From CAZUDI01 sp964618975 (GTDB lineage Bacteria; Desulfobacterota; Desulfomonilia; UBA1062), in assembly GCA_964618975.1 (NCBI GenBank), contig CAZUDI010000009.1, forward strand, positions 12,313-76,312: 64,000 bases of DNA, written 5' to 3'. Shown here piece by piece: positions 43,301-52,365 of this stretch. Position 1 is the first letter of the stretch, and every line of letters starts with the position of its first letter. The translations under genes were made by a program, and so were the position numbers. Below the pieces are notes generated by a model, which saw only the letters and a list, made by a program, of their open reading frames with translations, was not told the DNA's origin and did not search any database.

Positions 43301-44683
43301 ATGAACGGCAGAAGGGTGCTCCTGATCAACCCCTGGATCCATGATTTTGCGGCCTATGATCTGTGGGCCAAGCCGCTGGGGCTCCTGGGCCTCGGCGCAC
43401 TGCTGAGGCAGAATGGCTGCGAGGTGGCGTTCGTCGACTGCCTGGAGCAGGCAGAGCACTTGCGGGTACGGTCAGGCGGCCACGGCAAGTATCACCGCCA
43501 GATGATCGAAAAACCGAGAGCCCTGAGGGACGTGCCCCGCACCTATGCCCGCTACGGCATCAGCGTCGAGGATTTCCGGCACACACTCACCCGCACGCGA
43601 GAGCCGGAGGTCGTGCTGATCACCGCACTCATGACCTACTGGTATCCGGGGGCCTTCGAGGCCATCCGGCTGGTGAAGGAGGCCTGGCCCGCGACCCCCG
43701 TGATCCTGGGTGGCGTCTACGCCAGCCTCTGCCGTACACACGCACTGGAGCAGGCCGGAGCCGACTATGTCATAGGCGGCGAGGGGGAGCTCCGGCTCCT
43801 CGAGCTGCTGAGCTCCCTGTGGGGGTGGACACCGCCTAAGGTGCCCGACCTGAGCGACCTGGACAGCCTGCCCTATCCCTGCTTCGATCTGGTGCCCCGT
43901 CCCCGCTATGTCTGCATCCAGACCTCACGGGGGTGCCCCCTGCACTGTCCCTTCTGTGCGGTGCACGCCCTCAGTACCGGCCTGCGCCGGCGCTCCGCGG
44001 CCGGGGTGGCGCGCGAGATTGCCTACTGGCACCAACGGCTAGGGGTGATAGATTTCGCCTTTTACGACGACGCCCTCCTGTATGCCCCGGAGGTCTTCGC
44101 TGTGGAGCTGCTGCATGAGATCCTCGCGCTTGACCTGCCGTTGCGCTTCCACTGCCCCAACGGGCTGCACGTGCGGGGCATCACGCCTCAGGTGGCCCAC
44201 CTCATGCGCGCCTGCGGTTTTGTCACCATCCGACTCGGTCTCGAGACCTCCGACGAGGACCGGCAGCGCACGGACGGGTCCAAGGTGAACAATGCCGATT
44301 TTATGGCGGCGATAAAGAATCTTGCGGGGGCCGGCTTCGACCCTGCCGATATCGGGGTGTATCTGCTGTGCGGCCTGCCCGGTCAGGCCGCCGCGGAGGT
44401 GTGCCGTTCCGTAGACTTCGTGCGAGGCTTAGGGGCGCATCCCCTGATTACGGAATACTCGCCCATCCCGCACTCGCCCATATGGGATGAGGCCGTCCGG
44501 GGGTGCCCCTATCCCATCGAGAAAGAACCGCTCTTCCAGAACAACAGCCTGCTGTCCTGTCGCGGGGAAGACTTAAGCTATGCCATGTACCGGGAAATCA
44601 GACGCCAGGCCGGGAGGCTGCCGCGGCAGGGCAGAGCCTCTCCGGCAGCAGGGGACAGGGGGCAGGACGGAAAAGGGGTTTAG
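43301..44683 (+). CDS. B12-binding domain radical SAM protein
   Basis: A 460-aa protein. Residues 1-190 include a cobalamin-binding domain (RVLLINPWIHDFAAYD, LGLGALLRQNGCEVAFVD, PVILGGVYASLC, ADYVIGGEGE). The radical SAM motif is RGCPLHCPFC (Cys 212, 216, 219). FAFYDDALLYAPE, then RFHCPNGLHVRGI and IRLGLETSDEDRQR are the usual barrel strands. The ATG at 43301 is chosen because homology begins there; the longer frame from 43169 runs into R78 sequence. The substrate is unknown. It converges with the PilZ gene. Confidence 0.87.
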   Translation: MNGRRVLLINPWIHDFAAYDLWAKPLGLLGLGALLRQNGCEVAFVDCLEQAEHLRVRSGGHGKYHRQMIEKPRALRDVPRTYARYGISVEDFRHTLTRTREPEVVLITALMTYWYPGAFEAIRLVKEAWPATPVILGGVYASLCRTHALEQAGADYVIGGEGELRLLELLSSLWGWTPPKVPDLSDLDSLPYPCFDLVPRPRYVCIQTSRGCPLHCPFCAVHALSTGLRRRSAAGVAREIAYWHQRLGVIDFAFYDDALLYAPEVFAVELLHEILALDLPLRFHCPNGLHVRGITPQVAHLMRACGFVTIRLGLETSDEDRQRTDGSKVNNADFMAAIKNLAGAGFDPADIGVYLLCGLPGQAAAEVCRSVDFVRGLGAHPLITEYSPIPHSPIWDEAVRGCPYPIEKEPLFQNNSLLSCRGEDLSYAMYREIRRQAGRLPRQGRASPAAGDRGQDGKGV

Positions 44684-44738
44684 CACTCGCAGACGCAGGG
44701 AGGACGAGGAGCGTCTGTGGCCCCGGGAGGGGGGAAGC

Positions 44739-45038
44739 CTAACGCGCGACCCACTCCCGCAGATACTGGTCGTCGGTGGTTCGCAGGATGGAGAGCCCCA
44801 TGCCGTGTCCGCTGACGCTGCGGGCCACCTCGCACTTGAGACTCAGATCCTTTCCGAAATCATAGGCATCGATATTCACGATCACCACATCCCCTGCCCT
44901 GGGCGGCTCGTCCACCTCGATGAAGAGCCCTCCCCGGCTGATATCCCGCACCCGCACCCGCTCCAGGGGCTGCCTCCCCCCCTTGAACAAGGCCGAGAAG
45001 GTGACCTTCTTCCGCGGATACTTTCGATTTTCCACCAT
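44739..45038 (-). CDS. PilZ-domain protein
   Basis: A 99-aa cyclic-di-GMP receptor-type protein. The N-terminal RKYPRKKV supplies the arginine motif (RxxxR-like, here RKYPRK) and DISRGGLFIE the D/NxSxxG motif, so ligand binding is plausible. It consists of the PilZ barrel alone. GGAGG six bases ahead of 45038 decides the start over the frame beginning at 45086. It may modulate motility or surface behaviour; no partner is adjacent. Confidence 0.85.
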   Translation of the reverse strand: MVENRKYPRKKVTFSALFKGGRQPLERVRVRDISRGGLFIEVDEPPRAGDVVIVNIDAYDFGKDLSLKCEVARSVSGHGMGLSILRTTDDQYLREWVAR

Positions 45039-45210
45039 AATAGGCCTCCGATCCCCCCAGCTCTGTCGCATCGCATAAGCCAGCATACCTCCCTCTTCGA
45101 ATTTATAGCCGATTATCTTTAATCGGATATGATCGCCCGGAGCTCTTCACAATCAACCAACAAGTATCAGGGTAATCAGGAGATGCCCCAAGTCAAGGCA
45201 GGACGTTCTG

Positions 45211-46155
45211 TCAGACCCGTCCCCTGCGTCGCTCCAGCCCCCTGATGAGGGCGGTGATCACGTCGTTGACGGGGGTGGCAACCCCCAGCTCACGGCCATA
45301 AGAGGAAACGGCACCGTTCAAGGCGGCAATCTCGGTCGGTCGGCTCCGTTCGAGGTCCTGAAGCATGGAGGAGCGGTGGGAAAGCGTGGGGGGCAGCTGG
45401 ACCTCGATCAGGGTCCTGAAATAATCCTCGGGATTGGCGTAGGCCAGCCGTACGCCCTTGGCGCGGGCCACGGCAAAAATCTCGTCAATGATGCGCCGGA
45501 TGGTCTCGAGGAGCTGCGGTTCCTGGGCCAGGTCCCCGTAGGGGACGTTGAGAATGGCCCCCAGCGGGTTGAGACAGCAATTGTAAAGCACCTTGCCCCA
45601 CAGGTGGGTGGCGATCTCGGTGCTGAGCTCGGTGGGGATGCCGGCGGCATTGAGATCATCCACGATGGGCGTGATGCGTTCCGGCGGCACCTCGCCCGAG
45701 GGCGAGCCCAGCAGCACCTTGTCCGCATACACGGTCACCCGGGCCGTGCCGGGCTCGACCACCTCGGCCCCGAAGATGATCCGGCCGCCCACGGTGCGGT
45801 GCCAGCCCACCTCGTGCGCGATGGACTCCCAGTTCCCCAGGCCGTTCTGCACGGAAACCACCAGGGTGTCCTCCCTGAGAAAGGGCCGCACCTGCCGCAT
45901 GACACTGGGGGTGAGGAACGATTTGACACACAACAGAACCACGTCGAAGGTACCGCAGAGACCCTCTACGCCATAGAAGGCCTTGGGACTCGCAAGCCGG
46001 TGCTCGCCCCAGAGGCCCGTGATGGTCAGCCCCTTATCCTGCATGGCGCGCAGGTGGTCATCCAGGCCCACGAAGCTCACGTCACAGCCCTTTTCCTGCA
46101 GCAGGCCGCCGAAGACGCTCCCCAGGGCCCCGGCCCCCATGACGAGATACTGCAT
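45211..46155 (-). CDS. ketopantoate reductase family protein
   Basis: A 314-aa NADPH-dependent enzyme of the PanE/ApbA family, which reduces 2-dehydropantoate to pantoate for CoA synthesis. The N-terminal MGAGALGSVFGGLLQEKG is the dinucleotide loop, LLCVKSF and VVSVQNGLGNWE follow, and the C-terminal domain has the lysine-bearing WGKVLYNCCLNPLGAIL, then SSMLQDLERSRPTEIAALNG, as in PanE. It lies nine bases after an acyl-CoA synthetase-like gene, forming an operon around CoA chemistry. A specialised 2-oxoacid reductase is an alternative. Confidence 0.88.
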   Translation of the reverse strand: MQYLVMGAGALGSVFGGLLQEKGCDVSFVGLDDHLRAMQDKGLTITGLWGEHRLASPKAFYGVEGLCGTFDVVLLCVKSFLTPSVMRQVRPFLREDTLVVSVQNGLGNWESIAHEVGWHRTVGGRIIFGAEVVEPGTARVTVYADKVLLGSPSGEVPPERITPIVDDLNAAGIPTELSTEIATHLWGKVLYNCCLNPLGAILNVPYGDLAQEPQLLETIRRIIDEIFAVARAKGVRLAYANPEDYFRTLIEVQLPPTLSHRSSMLQDLERSRPTEIAALNGAVSSYGRELGVATPVNDVITALIRGLERRRGRV

Positions 46156-46164
46156 GGTTTCTCC

Positions 46165-47604
46165 TTACTGCGCGTGGACGCGCCTGTTCTCCAGGCCCTT
46201 GTCGGCCTCCTGCGTGCCGGCGCACCAGCGCCGGATTCCCGTGATGGCGCCGACGGCATCCTGGATGGTGCTGTAGACGGGCAGACCCGCCTCGCGGAAG
46301 ATCTCGAAGATCTTGATGCGCACCTCTTCGTTGTGGAGCACGTGCTCCGTGAACCGGGCAAAGATGGGGATCACTGGCTTGTTCATCTGCCGTACCGTAT
46401 CCACGATAAGGTGCGGCCCGCTCTCGATCTGATTCATCTGGAAAGAGCTGATGAAGTCAAGCGAAAAATAGGGGATGATCACATCCAGGTTCTCGTCCGC
46501 ATCCATGACCTGCATGGTGTGCGCCATGATCTCGAAGTCGAAGCCGTAAGCCCCCAGATCCACCGGGTTGACGGTGCTGGTATTCACCGCACTGATGCGT
46601 TCCATGATGCGCATTTGGGTCTTGCGCTGCAGCTCGGGGAGGTCGAGCCCGCGTTCAATGGCGTAGTCGGCGAACAGCACCGAGGTACCCCCGCCCGCGC
46701 CGAGAAAACCGACCCGCCCCCCCCCGGATCGCCGCTGCGAGCTGGCGAGCATGGTCAGGTCGATCAGCTGTTCGAAGGTTATGGCCTCGATGCAGCCGAA
46801 CTGCCGCATGACGCTGGAAAATACCGCATGCTGCCCCGCCATGGCACCGGTGTGGCTGGCCGCGGCCAGGGCCCCCTTGGGGGTGATGCCCCCCTTGAGC
46901 ACGATGACAGGCTTGGTATACGCGGTGCGCCTGAGCGCCTCCAGAAAGGCCCGCCCGTCCTTGATGTCCTCGATATAGGCCGCAATCACTCGGATATTCT
47001 CATCCTGAGCGAAGTAGTCCAGGTAGTCTTCCACGCGCACGTCGATCTGATTCCCGATGGATACGGCCTTGTTGAGCTTGATATGTCGGGTCTGACACAG
47101 ACGTACGAAGTTCGAGGTCACGCCGCCGGACTGGCCGATGAAGGCCACATTCCCGAGGTCGGCCTGCTGGAAGGTGGGGTCGAAGGTCACCCGTGATTCG
47201 GTGCAGTGCACCCCGATACAGTTGGGACCCACAATGCGCACGCCGGCCTTTCTGGCCGCCGCGAGCATGGCGTCCTCGAGCTCCTGGTCGCCGGCCTCCG
47301 AGAAGCCCGAGGTGTAGAAGTGCACGAATCGGATCCCCCGACGTATGGCCGAGCGTATGGTTTCCAGCGCCAGGCGCGCCGGCACCGACACGATGGCCAG
47401 GTCCACCGCTTCGGGCAGCGCATCCAGGCCGGGGTAGACCTTCACCCCGTCGATCTCGGCGTGGGCGGGGTTGACCGGATAGAGCCGTCCCTGATAGCCC
47501 ATGATCTGCAACGACTGATAATAGGGAAGCTTGCCGCCGCCCAGGTTCGGTGATGCACCGACGACGGCGATGCTCTCTGGATAGAACAGCTGCCTCAAGC
47601 TCAT
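46165..47604 (-). CDS. NDP-forming acyl-CoA synthetase alpha-like protein
   Basis: A 479-aa protein. The N-terminal CoA-binding domain starts PESIAVVGASPNLGGGK, then FYTSGFSEAGDQELE. The ligase domains contain IVGPNCIGVHC, AFIGQSGGVTSNF and the phosphohistidine motif SHTGAMAG. It has no ATP-grasp domain. It is a distant paralogue of the protein at 37446-38951, but here it is paired with a ketopantoate reductase. AGGAG precedes the ATG, and an inverted repeat is found just upstream. Confidence 0.85.
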   Translation of the reverse strand: MSLRQLFYPESIAVVGASPNLGGGKLPYYQSLQIMGYQGRLYPVNPAHAEIDGVKVYPGLDALPEAVDLAIVSVPARLALETIRSAIRRGIRFVHFYTSGFSEAGDQELEDAMLAAARKAGVRIVGPNCIGVHCTESRVTFDPTFQQADLGNVAFIGQSGGVTSNFVRLCQTRHIKLNKAVSIGNQIDVRVEDYLDYFAQDENIRVIAAYIEDIKDGRAFLEALRRTAYTKPVIVLKGGITPKGALAAASHTGAMAGQHAVFSSVMRQFGCIEAITFEQLIDLTMLASSQRRSGGGRVGFLGAGGGTSVLFADYAIERGLDLPELQRKTQMRIMERISAVNTSTVNPVDLGAYGFDFEIMAHTMQVMDADENLDVIIPYFSLDFISSFQMNQIESGPHLIVDTVRQMNKPVIPIFARFTEHVLHNEEVRIKIFEIFREAGLPVYSTIQDAVGAITGIRRWCAGTQEADKGLENRRVHAQ

Positions 47605-47622
47605 AGATGCCTCCTAGCAATA

Positions 47623-47639
47623 TTTACACATAGCGTAAA
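47623..47639 (-). promoter_or_regulatory. TTTAC-N7-GTAAA inverted repeat
   Basis: The motif lies 19 bases upstream of the acyl-CoA synthetase-like gene in a short A+T-rich stretch that also serves the divergent MetH-activation gene. The form resembles TetR-type operators of acyl-CoA regulators; the regulator is not identified. Confidence 0.45.
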
Positions 47640-47759
47640 ATGAATATCTCATGTATTCTTAAACCTCCCCTGAGGTCAAGGCAAAAAAGTTACTGCGCGT
47701 AAGATTATGTCCCCGGAAAAGGCCTTGCATCTTTGCGGAATTCTATCTAGACCTAGGGC

Positions 47760-48395
47760 ATGCACACAGGCAAGCCGCCCGTCTTCTTCGAGTCGATCCC
47801 GGTGCACACGCCCCGGCAGGCCATCTACACCCGCCTGGGTTACCGCCGGGCAAGCACCCGCATGAGTGCCCAGCAGGAGTCCATGATCGAGGGCTACCTG
47901 GACGACGCCCTGGCCCTGATCGAACTTAAAGGAACCGTCTTGAGCCTGCCCATTACCGGTGGCGACCAGGGCCTGATCCTCCTCGAAGGCGGGCTGCGCT
48001 TCGAGAGCGCCTCGCTGGCGCGCCTGCTCACAGGCTGCAGCGGCGTACTCCTCATGGGCGCCACGGCCGGGAAGGCCGTGATGGAGGCCATCCGCCGCGA
48101 CACCACCAGCGGCGACCTCACCCGCGGCGTGGTCCTGGACGCCACCGCCAGCGAGGTGGTGGATGCAGCCCTGGACTGGATCATGGCCTACGAACAGGGC
48201 CGTCTCCTCCGGGAGCGCCGCTGTCTCACCGAACGGCGCTACTCGGCGGGCTACGGTGACTTCGGCCTGGAATACCAGCGGGTCTTTCATGACCTGCTCG
48301 GGCTGGCCAGCCTGGGGGTCGAACTGACCGCCACGAATATGCTCGTGCCGGAAAAGAGCGTCACGGCCATCGCAGGGATACAGGAGGTAGGATGA
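47760..48395 (+). CDS. stand-alone MetH reactivation-domain-like protein
   Basis: A 211-aa protein similar to the AdoMet-binding activation domain of cobalamin-dependent methionine synthase. The terminal block RRCLTERRYSAGYGDFGLEY is the conserved Arg-x-Ser-x-Gly-Tyr-like segment, followed by LLVPEKSV-like NMLVPEKSVTAIAG. The domain normally rescues oxidised cob(II)alamin by reductive methylation. It overlaps the next gene as ATGA, so the two products are coupled and presumably interact. Confidence 0.82.
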   Translation: MHTGKPPVFFESIPVHTPRQAIYTRLGYRRASTRMSAQQESMIEGYLDDALALIELKGTVLSLPITGGDQGLILLEGGLRFESASLARLLTGCSGVLLMGATAGKAVMEAIRRDTTSGDLTRGVVLDATASEVVDAALDWIMAYEQGRLLRERRCLTERRYSAGYGDFGLEYQRVFHDLLGLASLGVELTATNMLVPEKSVTAIAGIQEVG

Positions 48396-50785
48396 GCAAG
48401 GGAAGGATCGGGGAGATCCTGTCGCAGCGGGTACTGATTCTGGACGGCGCCACGGGGACCCTGCTGCAGGAAAGGGGCCTGCCGGCAGGCGTGTGCCCCG
48501 AGTTGTGGTGCCTGGAGCACACCGCCATCACCCAGGACATCCACCGTTCCTACAGTGAGGCCGGCGCCGATGTGGTGTTTACCTGCACCTTCGGCGCCAA
48601 CCGCTTCAAGCTCCAGCAGTATGGCATTCAGGACGCCTATGGCATCAACTCCGGCCTGGCCCGGGCCGCGCGTCAGGCCGTGGGGGAATCCGCCCTGGTG
48701 GCGGGCGACATGGGACCCACGGGACTCTTTATCGAACCCTTCGGCGAATTGCCCTTCGACGAGGCGGTGGCGGCCTACCGGGAACAGGTGCAGGGCCTGC
48801 TCGCCGGTGGGGTGGATCTGTTCGTCATCGAGACCATGATCGACATCCAGGAGACACGCGCGGCCCTGATCGCCGTACGCGAACTCACGGACGCCTTCGT
48901 GATCGTCACCATGACCTACGAGGCCGGGGGACGCACCCTGGGCGGCACGGACCCCTTGAGCGCGCTCATCACCCTGCAGTCACTCGGGGCCGATGCCGTG
49001 GGTTGCAACTGTTCCACCGGCCCGGCCGAGATGATCCCCCTCCTCGCGCACATGAAACCCCATGCCACCGTGCCGCTGGCCGCCAAACCCAATGCGGGCC
49101 TCCCGCGTCTGGAGGGCGGCCGGACCATCTTCGATATGGATGCCAGCCGCTTCGCCGCCTATGCCCCGGAGTTCGTGGCGCAAGGCGCCAATCTGCTGGG
49201 CGGTTGCTGCGGTACCACGCCGGAGCACATCCGGTCTCTCAGGCAGGCGACCCTCGCCTTGAGTCCTATCCCCCCCCTGCGACAATCCATCCCGGCGCTG
49301 AGCTCGCCCAGGCAGGCCGTGATCCTGTCAGCGGACGCCCCGCTAACAATCATCGGCGAAAGGATCAATCCCACCGGCAAGAAGGCCCTGCAGCAGGAAC
49401 TCCTCGAAGGGACGCTGTCGGGTGTGCGCACCCTGGCCAGAGAGCAGGTACAGCAGGGGGCGTGCCTGCTGGACGTGAATGTGGGTATGCCCGGCATCGA
49501 TGAAAGACACACCAGCGCCGAGGTGGTCAAGCTCCTGGCACGCACCGTAGAGACCCCGCTGGTGATCGACTCCTCCAACCCCGAGGTCATCGAGCACGCC
49601 CTGAGGCTCTATCCGGGCCGGGCCCTGATCAACTCCATCTCGGGCGAGGCCGGCCGCCTGCAGGGACTGCTGGAGATCGCCGCGCGCTACGGCGCCATGT
49701 TCATCCTGCTGCCCATCGAGGGCCGCCAGGTTCCCGCGAGGGCCGCCGAGCGCCAGCACATCGTGGAGGCCCTCTTCGAAAAGGCGCGCGCGCACGGCTT
49801 CACCAGGGACGACCTCATCGTCGACGCCCTGGCCATGGCGGTCTCGGCCGATCCGGGTGCCGCCCGCGAGACGCTCGCCACGATCCGGTGGTGCGCCGCG
49901 GAATTCGGAGCGCTGAGCGTGCTGGGGCTCTCCAACGTCTCCTTCGGCCTGCCCGGTAGACCCTGGCTCAATGCGGCCTTCGTGTCCATGTGTATCGAGG
50001 CCGGACTCAATCTGGCAATCGCCAACCCGGGCAGCGAGGAGCTCATGAACCTCGCACTGGCCTCCGACGTGCTCAGCGCCCGCGACCGGGAGGCGGCCCA
50101 CTTTATCGCCCGCTTTTCCGGGGCGGCGCCCGCCGGCCCCGCCAAGGCAGCGCCGGCGCTCACTTCCCCGCAAAGGGTGTACCGGGCCGTCTTAGAGGGC
50201 GACCGGGAGGGGATCGTCGCGGCCATCGAGCAGGCGCTCGCCGAGGGCGCCGAGCCCCAGGATCTGGTGAGCCGGCAGATGATCGCGGCCATCCGCGAGG
50301 TGGGGGAACTCTACGAACGCAAGGTCTACTTCCTGCCGCAGCTCATCGCCGGGGCCGAGGCCATGCAACGGGGCTTCGCCCATCTGGAGCCCCTCCTGGC
50401 AGGCGGCGGCGCCGCAAAGCCCCGTGCCCGCATCCTCATGGCCACCGTCGAGGGTGACATTCACGACATCGGCAAGAACATCGTGGCACTCATGCTCAAA
50501 AACCACGGCTTCGAGGTGATCGACCTGGGCAAGGATGTGGGAACACAGGCCCTTATGACGGCCATCGAAGAGCACCGGCCCGACATGGTGGGGCTTTCGG
50601 CCCTCATGACCACCACCATGGTCAACATGCACCAGGCGGTGACCACCCTGCGTCAGCAGGGGTGCTCCTGCCCCTTCCTGGTGGGCGGGGCCGTGGTCAC
50701 GCAGGCCTTTGCCGAGACCATCGGCGCCCACTATGCCCGCGACGGTGTCGAGGCCGTACGCCTGGCCGAACGGCTGGCCGGGTGA
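48392..50785 (+). CDS. metH: cobalamin-dependent methionine synthase lacking the activation domain
   Basis: A 797-aa protein. Residues 1-290 are the homocysteine-binding barrel with zinc ligands in GCNCSTG (Cys207) and GGCCGTT (Cys272, Cys273). About 310-570 is the methyltetrahydrofolate pterin domain (IIGERINPTGKKAL, LLDVNVGMPGIDE). About 590-680 is the cobalamin cap, and the rest is the B12 domain with the DxHxxG motif GDIHDIGKN (His691). The fourth domain of long MetH is missing and supplied by the upstream overlapping gene. The last base of its TGA directly abuts the end of the convergent TlpA-like gene. Confidence 0.92.
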   Translation: MSKGRIGEILSQRVLILDGATGTLLQERGLPAGVCPELWCLEHTAITQDIHRSYSEAGADVVFTCTFGANRFKLQQYGIQDAYGINSGLARAARQAVGESALVAGDMGPTGLFIEPFGELPFDEAVAAYREQVQGLLAGGVDLFVIETMIDIQETRAALIAVRELTDAFVIVTMTYEAGGRTLGGTDPLSALITLQSLGADAVGCNCSTGPAEMIPLLAHMKPHATVPLAAKPNAGLPRLEGGRTIFDMDASRFAAYAPEFVAQGANLLGGCCGTTPEHIRSLRQATLALSPIPPLRQSIPALSSPRQAVILSADAPLTIIGERINPTGKKALQQELLEGTLSGVRTLAREQVQQGACLLDVNVGMPGIDERHTSAEVVKLLARTVETPLVIDSSNPEVIEHALRLYPGRALINSISGEAGRLQGLLEIAARYGAMFILLPIEGRQVPARAAERQHIVEALFEKARAHGFTRDDLIVDALAMAVSADPGAARETLATIRWCAAEFGALSVLGLSNVSFGLPGRPWLNAAFVSMCIEAGLNLAIANPGSEELMNLALASDVLSARDREAAHFIARFSGAAPAGPAKAAPALTSPQRVYRAVLEGDREGIVAAIEQALAEGAEPQDLVSRQMIAAIREVGELYERKVYFLPQLIAGAEAMQRGFAHLEPLLAGGGAAKPRARILMATVEGDIHDIGKNIVALMLKNHGFEVIDLGKDVGTQALMTAIEEHRPDMVGLSALMTTTMVNMHQAVTTLRQQGCSCPFLVGGAVVTQAFAETIGAHYARDGVEAVRLAERLAG

Positions 50786-51295
50786 TCAGGGGAGCAGCTC
50801 CTCCAACATGATTTCAAGGCTGCGGCAGGCCACGCAGCGCACCACGCCGTCTTTGTCGATAAGCATGCGGGTGGGCACCCCGCGCACCCCGTAGGCCCGG
50901 GCCACCTGACCGGTGGTATCGAGGAGCACCCGGTAGGGCAGACCGTAGCGGGCTGCAAAAGATGCGACCTTCTGGGGGCTCTCCTGGATATAGATGGCGA
51001 GGATCTCCAGGCCGTCGGTACGCCGTTTGTCATAGAGCTCCTTGAGGTAAGGCAGCTCCTTCTTGCAGTAGGGACACCAGGTGGTGGTGAAGACGACGAG
51101 CACCACCTTGCCGCGAAGGTCCGTGAGCGTCACCGGCACGCCATCCAGATCGGGGAGGGTAAAATCCGGGGCGGGCCTTTCGATGCCCTGCTCCCTGATA
51201 TTCCACGCCTGCTCATCTTTAGCCGCGAGCACCCCCGTGCTCAGACCGAGCAGCAGCACCAGGGCCAGAGCCCCTTCGATAATCCTTCTCACCAC
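50786..51295 (-). CDS. TlpA/ResA-like exported thioredoxin
   Basis: A 169-aa protein with a signal peptide (IIEGALALVLLLGLSTGVLA) and a thioredoxin-like redoxin fold. The active site is TTWCPYCKKE. APDFTLPDLDGVPVTL is the AhpC-TSA/Redoxin start, and the cis-proline loop reads GVPTRMLID. It acts as a periplasmic thiol reductant, typically in cytochrome c maturation. The CcdA-like gene lies ten bases upstream on the same strand and would supply its electrons. Confidence 0.9.
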   Translation of the reverse strand: MVRRIIEGALALVLLLGLSTGVLAAKDEQAWNIREQGIERPAPDFTLPDLDGVPVTLTDLRGKVVLVVFTTTWCPYCKKELPYLKELYDKRRTDGLEILAIYIQESPQKVASFAARYGLPYRVLLDTTGQVARAYGVRGVPTRMLIDKDGVVRCVACRSLEIMLEELLP

Positions 51296-51305
51296 GCTTC
51301 TCCTT

Positions 51306-52004
51306 TCATATGCTCAACCTCCCGGCCACGATCAGAAAATACTCGCCCATGATCAGGAACAGCCAGCCGAAGGCCTTCTGGACCGTGATCATCCACGCGC
51401 CTGCCCGCGGCAGGGCGGTGACGAGTCCGGTGAAGGTGCCCAGGAGGATAAACAGGGTGCCCAGACCGAAGGCAAACACGAAAAGCAGGATCACCCCCCA
51501 TAAAACCTGGCCTCCGGCCGCTACCAGGCCCAGGACCACGCCCAGCACCGGCGCGGTGCAGGGGCCCAGCACCAGACCCGCGGCCAGCCCCAGCAGGAAG
51601 GCACCGATCAGCCCGCCGCGCGCCTGTTCGGCCCCGCTGGTGCGGGTAAGCCCCGGCAGTGGCAGGTGGAAGACCTCGAGCATGGCCAGTCCCATGAGGA
51701 TGCACACGTTGGCCACAAAGAGATGGATCAGGGGGCTGCTCTGGATGCGGCCGAAGAGGCCGCCGGTCAGCGCGGCGATCAGGCCCAGGGCGGTGTAGGT
51801 AACCGAGGTGCCGAGCACGTAGACCAGGGCCAGGAGAAGGCCCCTGAGTCTCGAGCCGGTCGCGTGCACACCGATGTAGCCCACCGTTATGGGAATGACC
51901 GGGTAGGTGCAGGGAGTGAAGCTCGCCAGCACCCCGGCCGCATACACAAAGGCACAGGCCACCAGCGGTGAGGCCTGCATATAGGTCTCGACATTCTCGA
52001 TCAT
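51306..52004 (-). CDS. CcdA/DsbD-type transmembrane thiol transporter
   Basis: A 232-aa protein with six membrane helices. The paired cysteines are in FTPCTYPVIP (helix 1) and GPCTAPVLG (helix 4), the redox pair moving electrons from cytoplasmic thioredoxin to the periplasm. Length and layout match CcdA. It is cotranscribed with the TlpA-like protein, and together they form a reduction system for c-type cytochromes or other exported thiols. Confidence 0.9.
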   Translation of the reverse strand: MIENVETYMQASPLVACAFVYAAGVLASFTPCTYPVIPITVGYIGVHATGSRLRGLLLALVYVLGTSVTYTALGLIAALTGGLFGRIQSSPLIHLFVANVCILMGLAMLEVFHLPLPGLTRTSGAEQARGGLIGAFLLGLAAGLVLGPCTAPVLGVVLGLVAAGGQVLWGVILLFVFAFGLGTLFILLGTFTGLVTALPRAGAWMITVQKAFGWLFLIMGEYFLIVAGRLSI

Positions 52005-52224
52005 GGAAAGTGCCTGACTCCCTAAAGGGGTTCATGCCCCCAGCACCTTATACGCTTCCACGGGGTTACGCAGCCCACAGTCCGAATCCCTCTAACTCAT
52101 AATAATCAAGACCGTCCTTGATGTAAATCAATTCATTGGCATAGACCTGTGCCCAAGGCCCCGGCACGACGCCGAGGAAAACCACTCGAAGGCGTGGCAG
52201 GCCCTTTCCCTCTGTGCTTGACTT

Positions 52225-52264
52225 TTCATACGGCAAAGGGCAGTATGTACAATTGGTCGGACCA
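52225..52264 (+). promoter_or_regulatory. promoter with FadR-type TGGTCGGACCA operator
   Basis: TTCATA (52225-52230) and TACAAT (52248-52253) are 17 bases apart. TGGTC-G-GACCA (52254-52264), a perfect match to the TGGTCNGACCA motif of FadR-subfamily GntR regulators, covers the expected start site. The rest of the 360-bp gap (52005-52365) shows only a possible R78 trace (GGGGTTCATGCCCCCAG) near 52026. Confidence 0.65.
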
Positions 52265-52365
52265 CCGGTCCGCCTTATACACCTTGCTTAAAAAGGGGGG
52301 GCCGTCTTGACATACTCGCCGAATCGGGTCATCCTGTCAGGAAACCGGCTTCCAGGGCAAACGCG

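Noticed and set aside
45376..47196. 606-aa plus-strand open frame
   Set aside because: Antisense to ketopantoate reductase and the acyl-CoA synthetase-like gene, both with clear motifs; its translation is low-complexity and motif-free.
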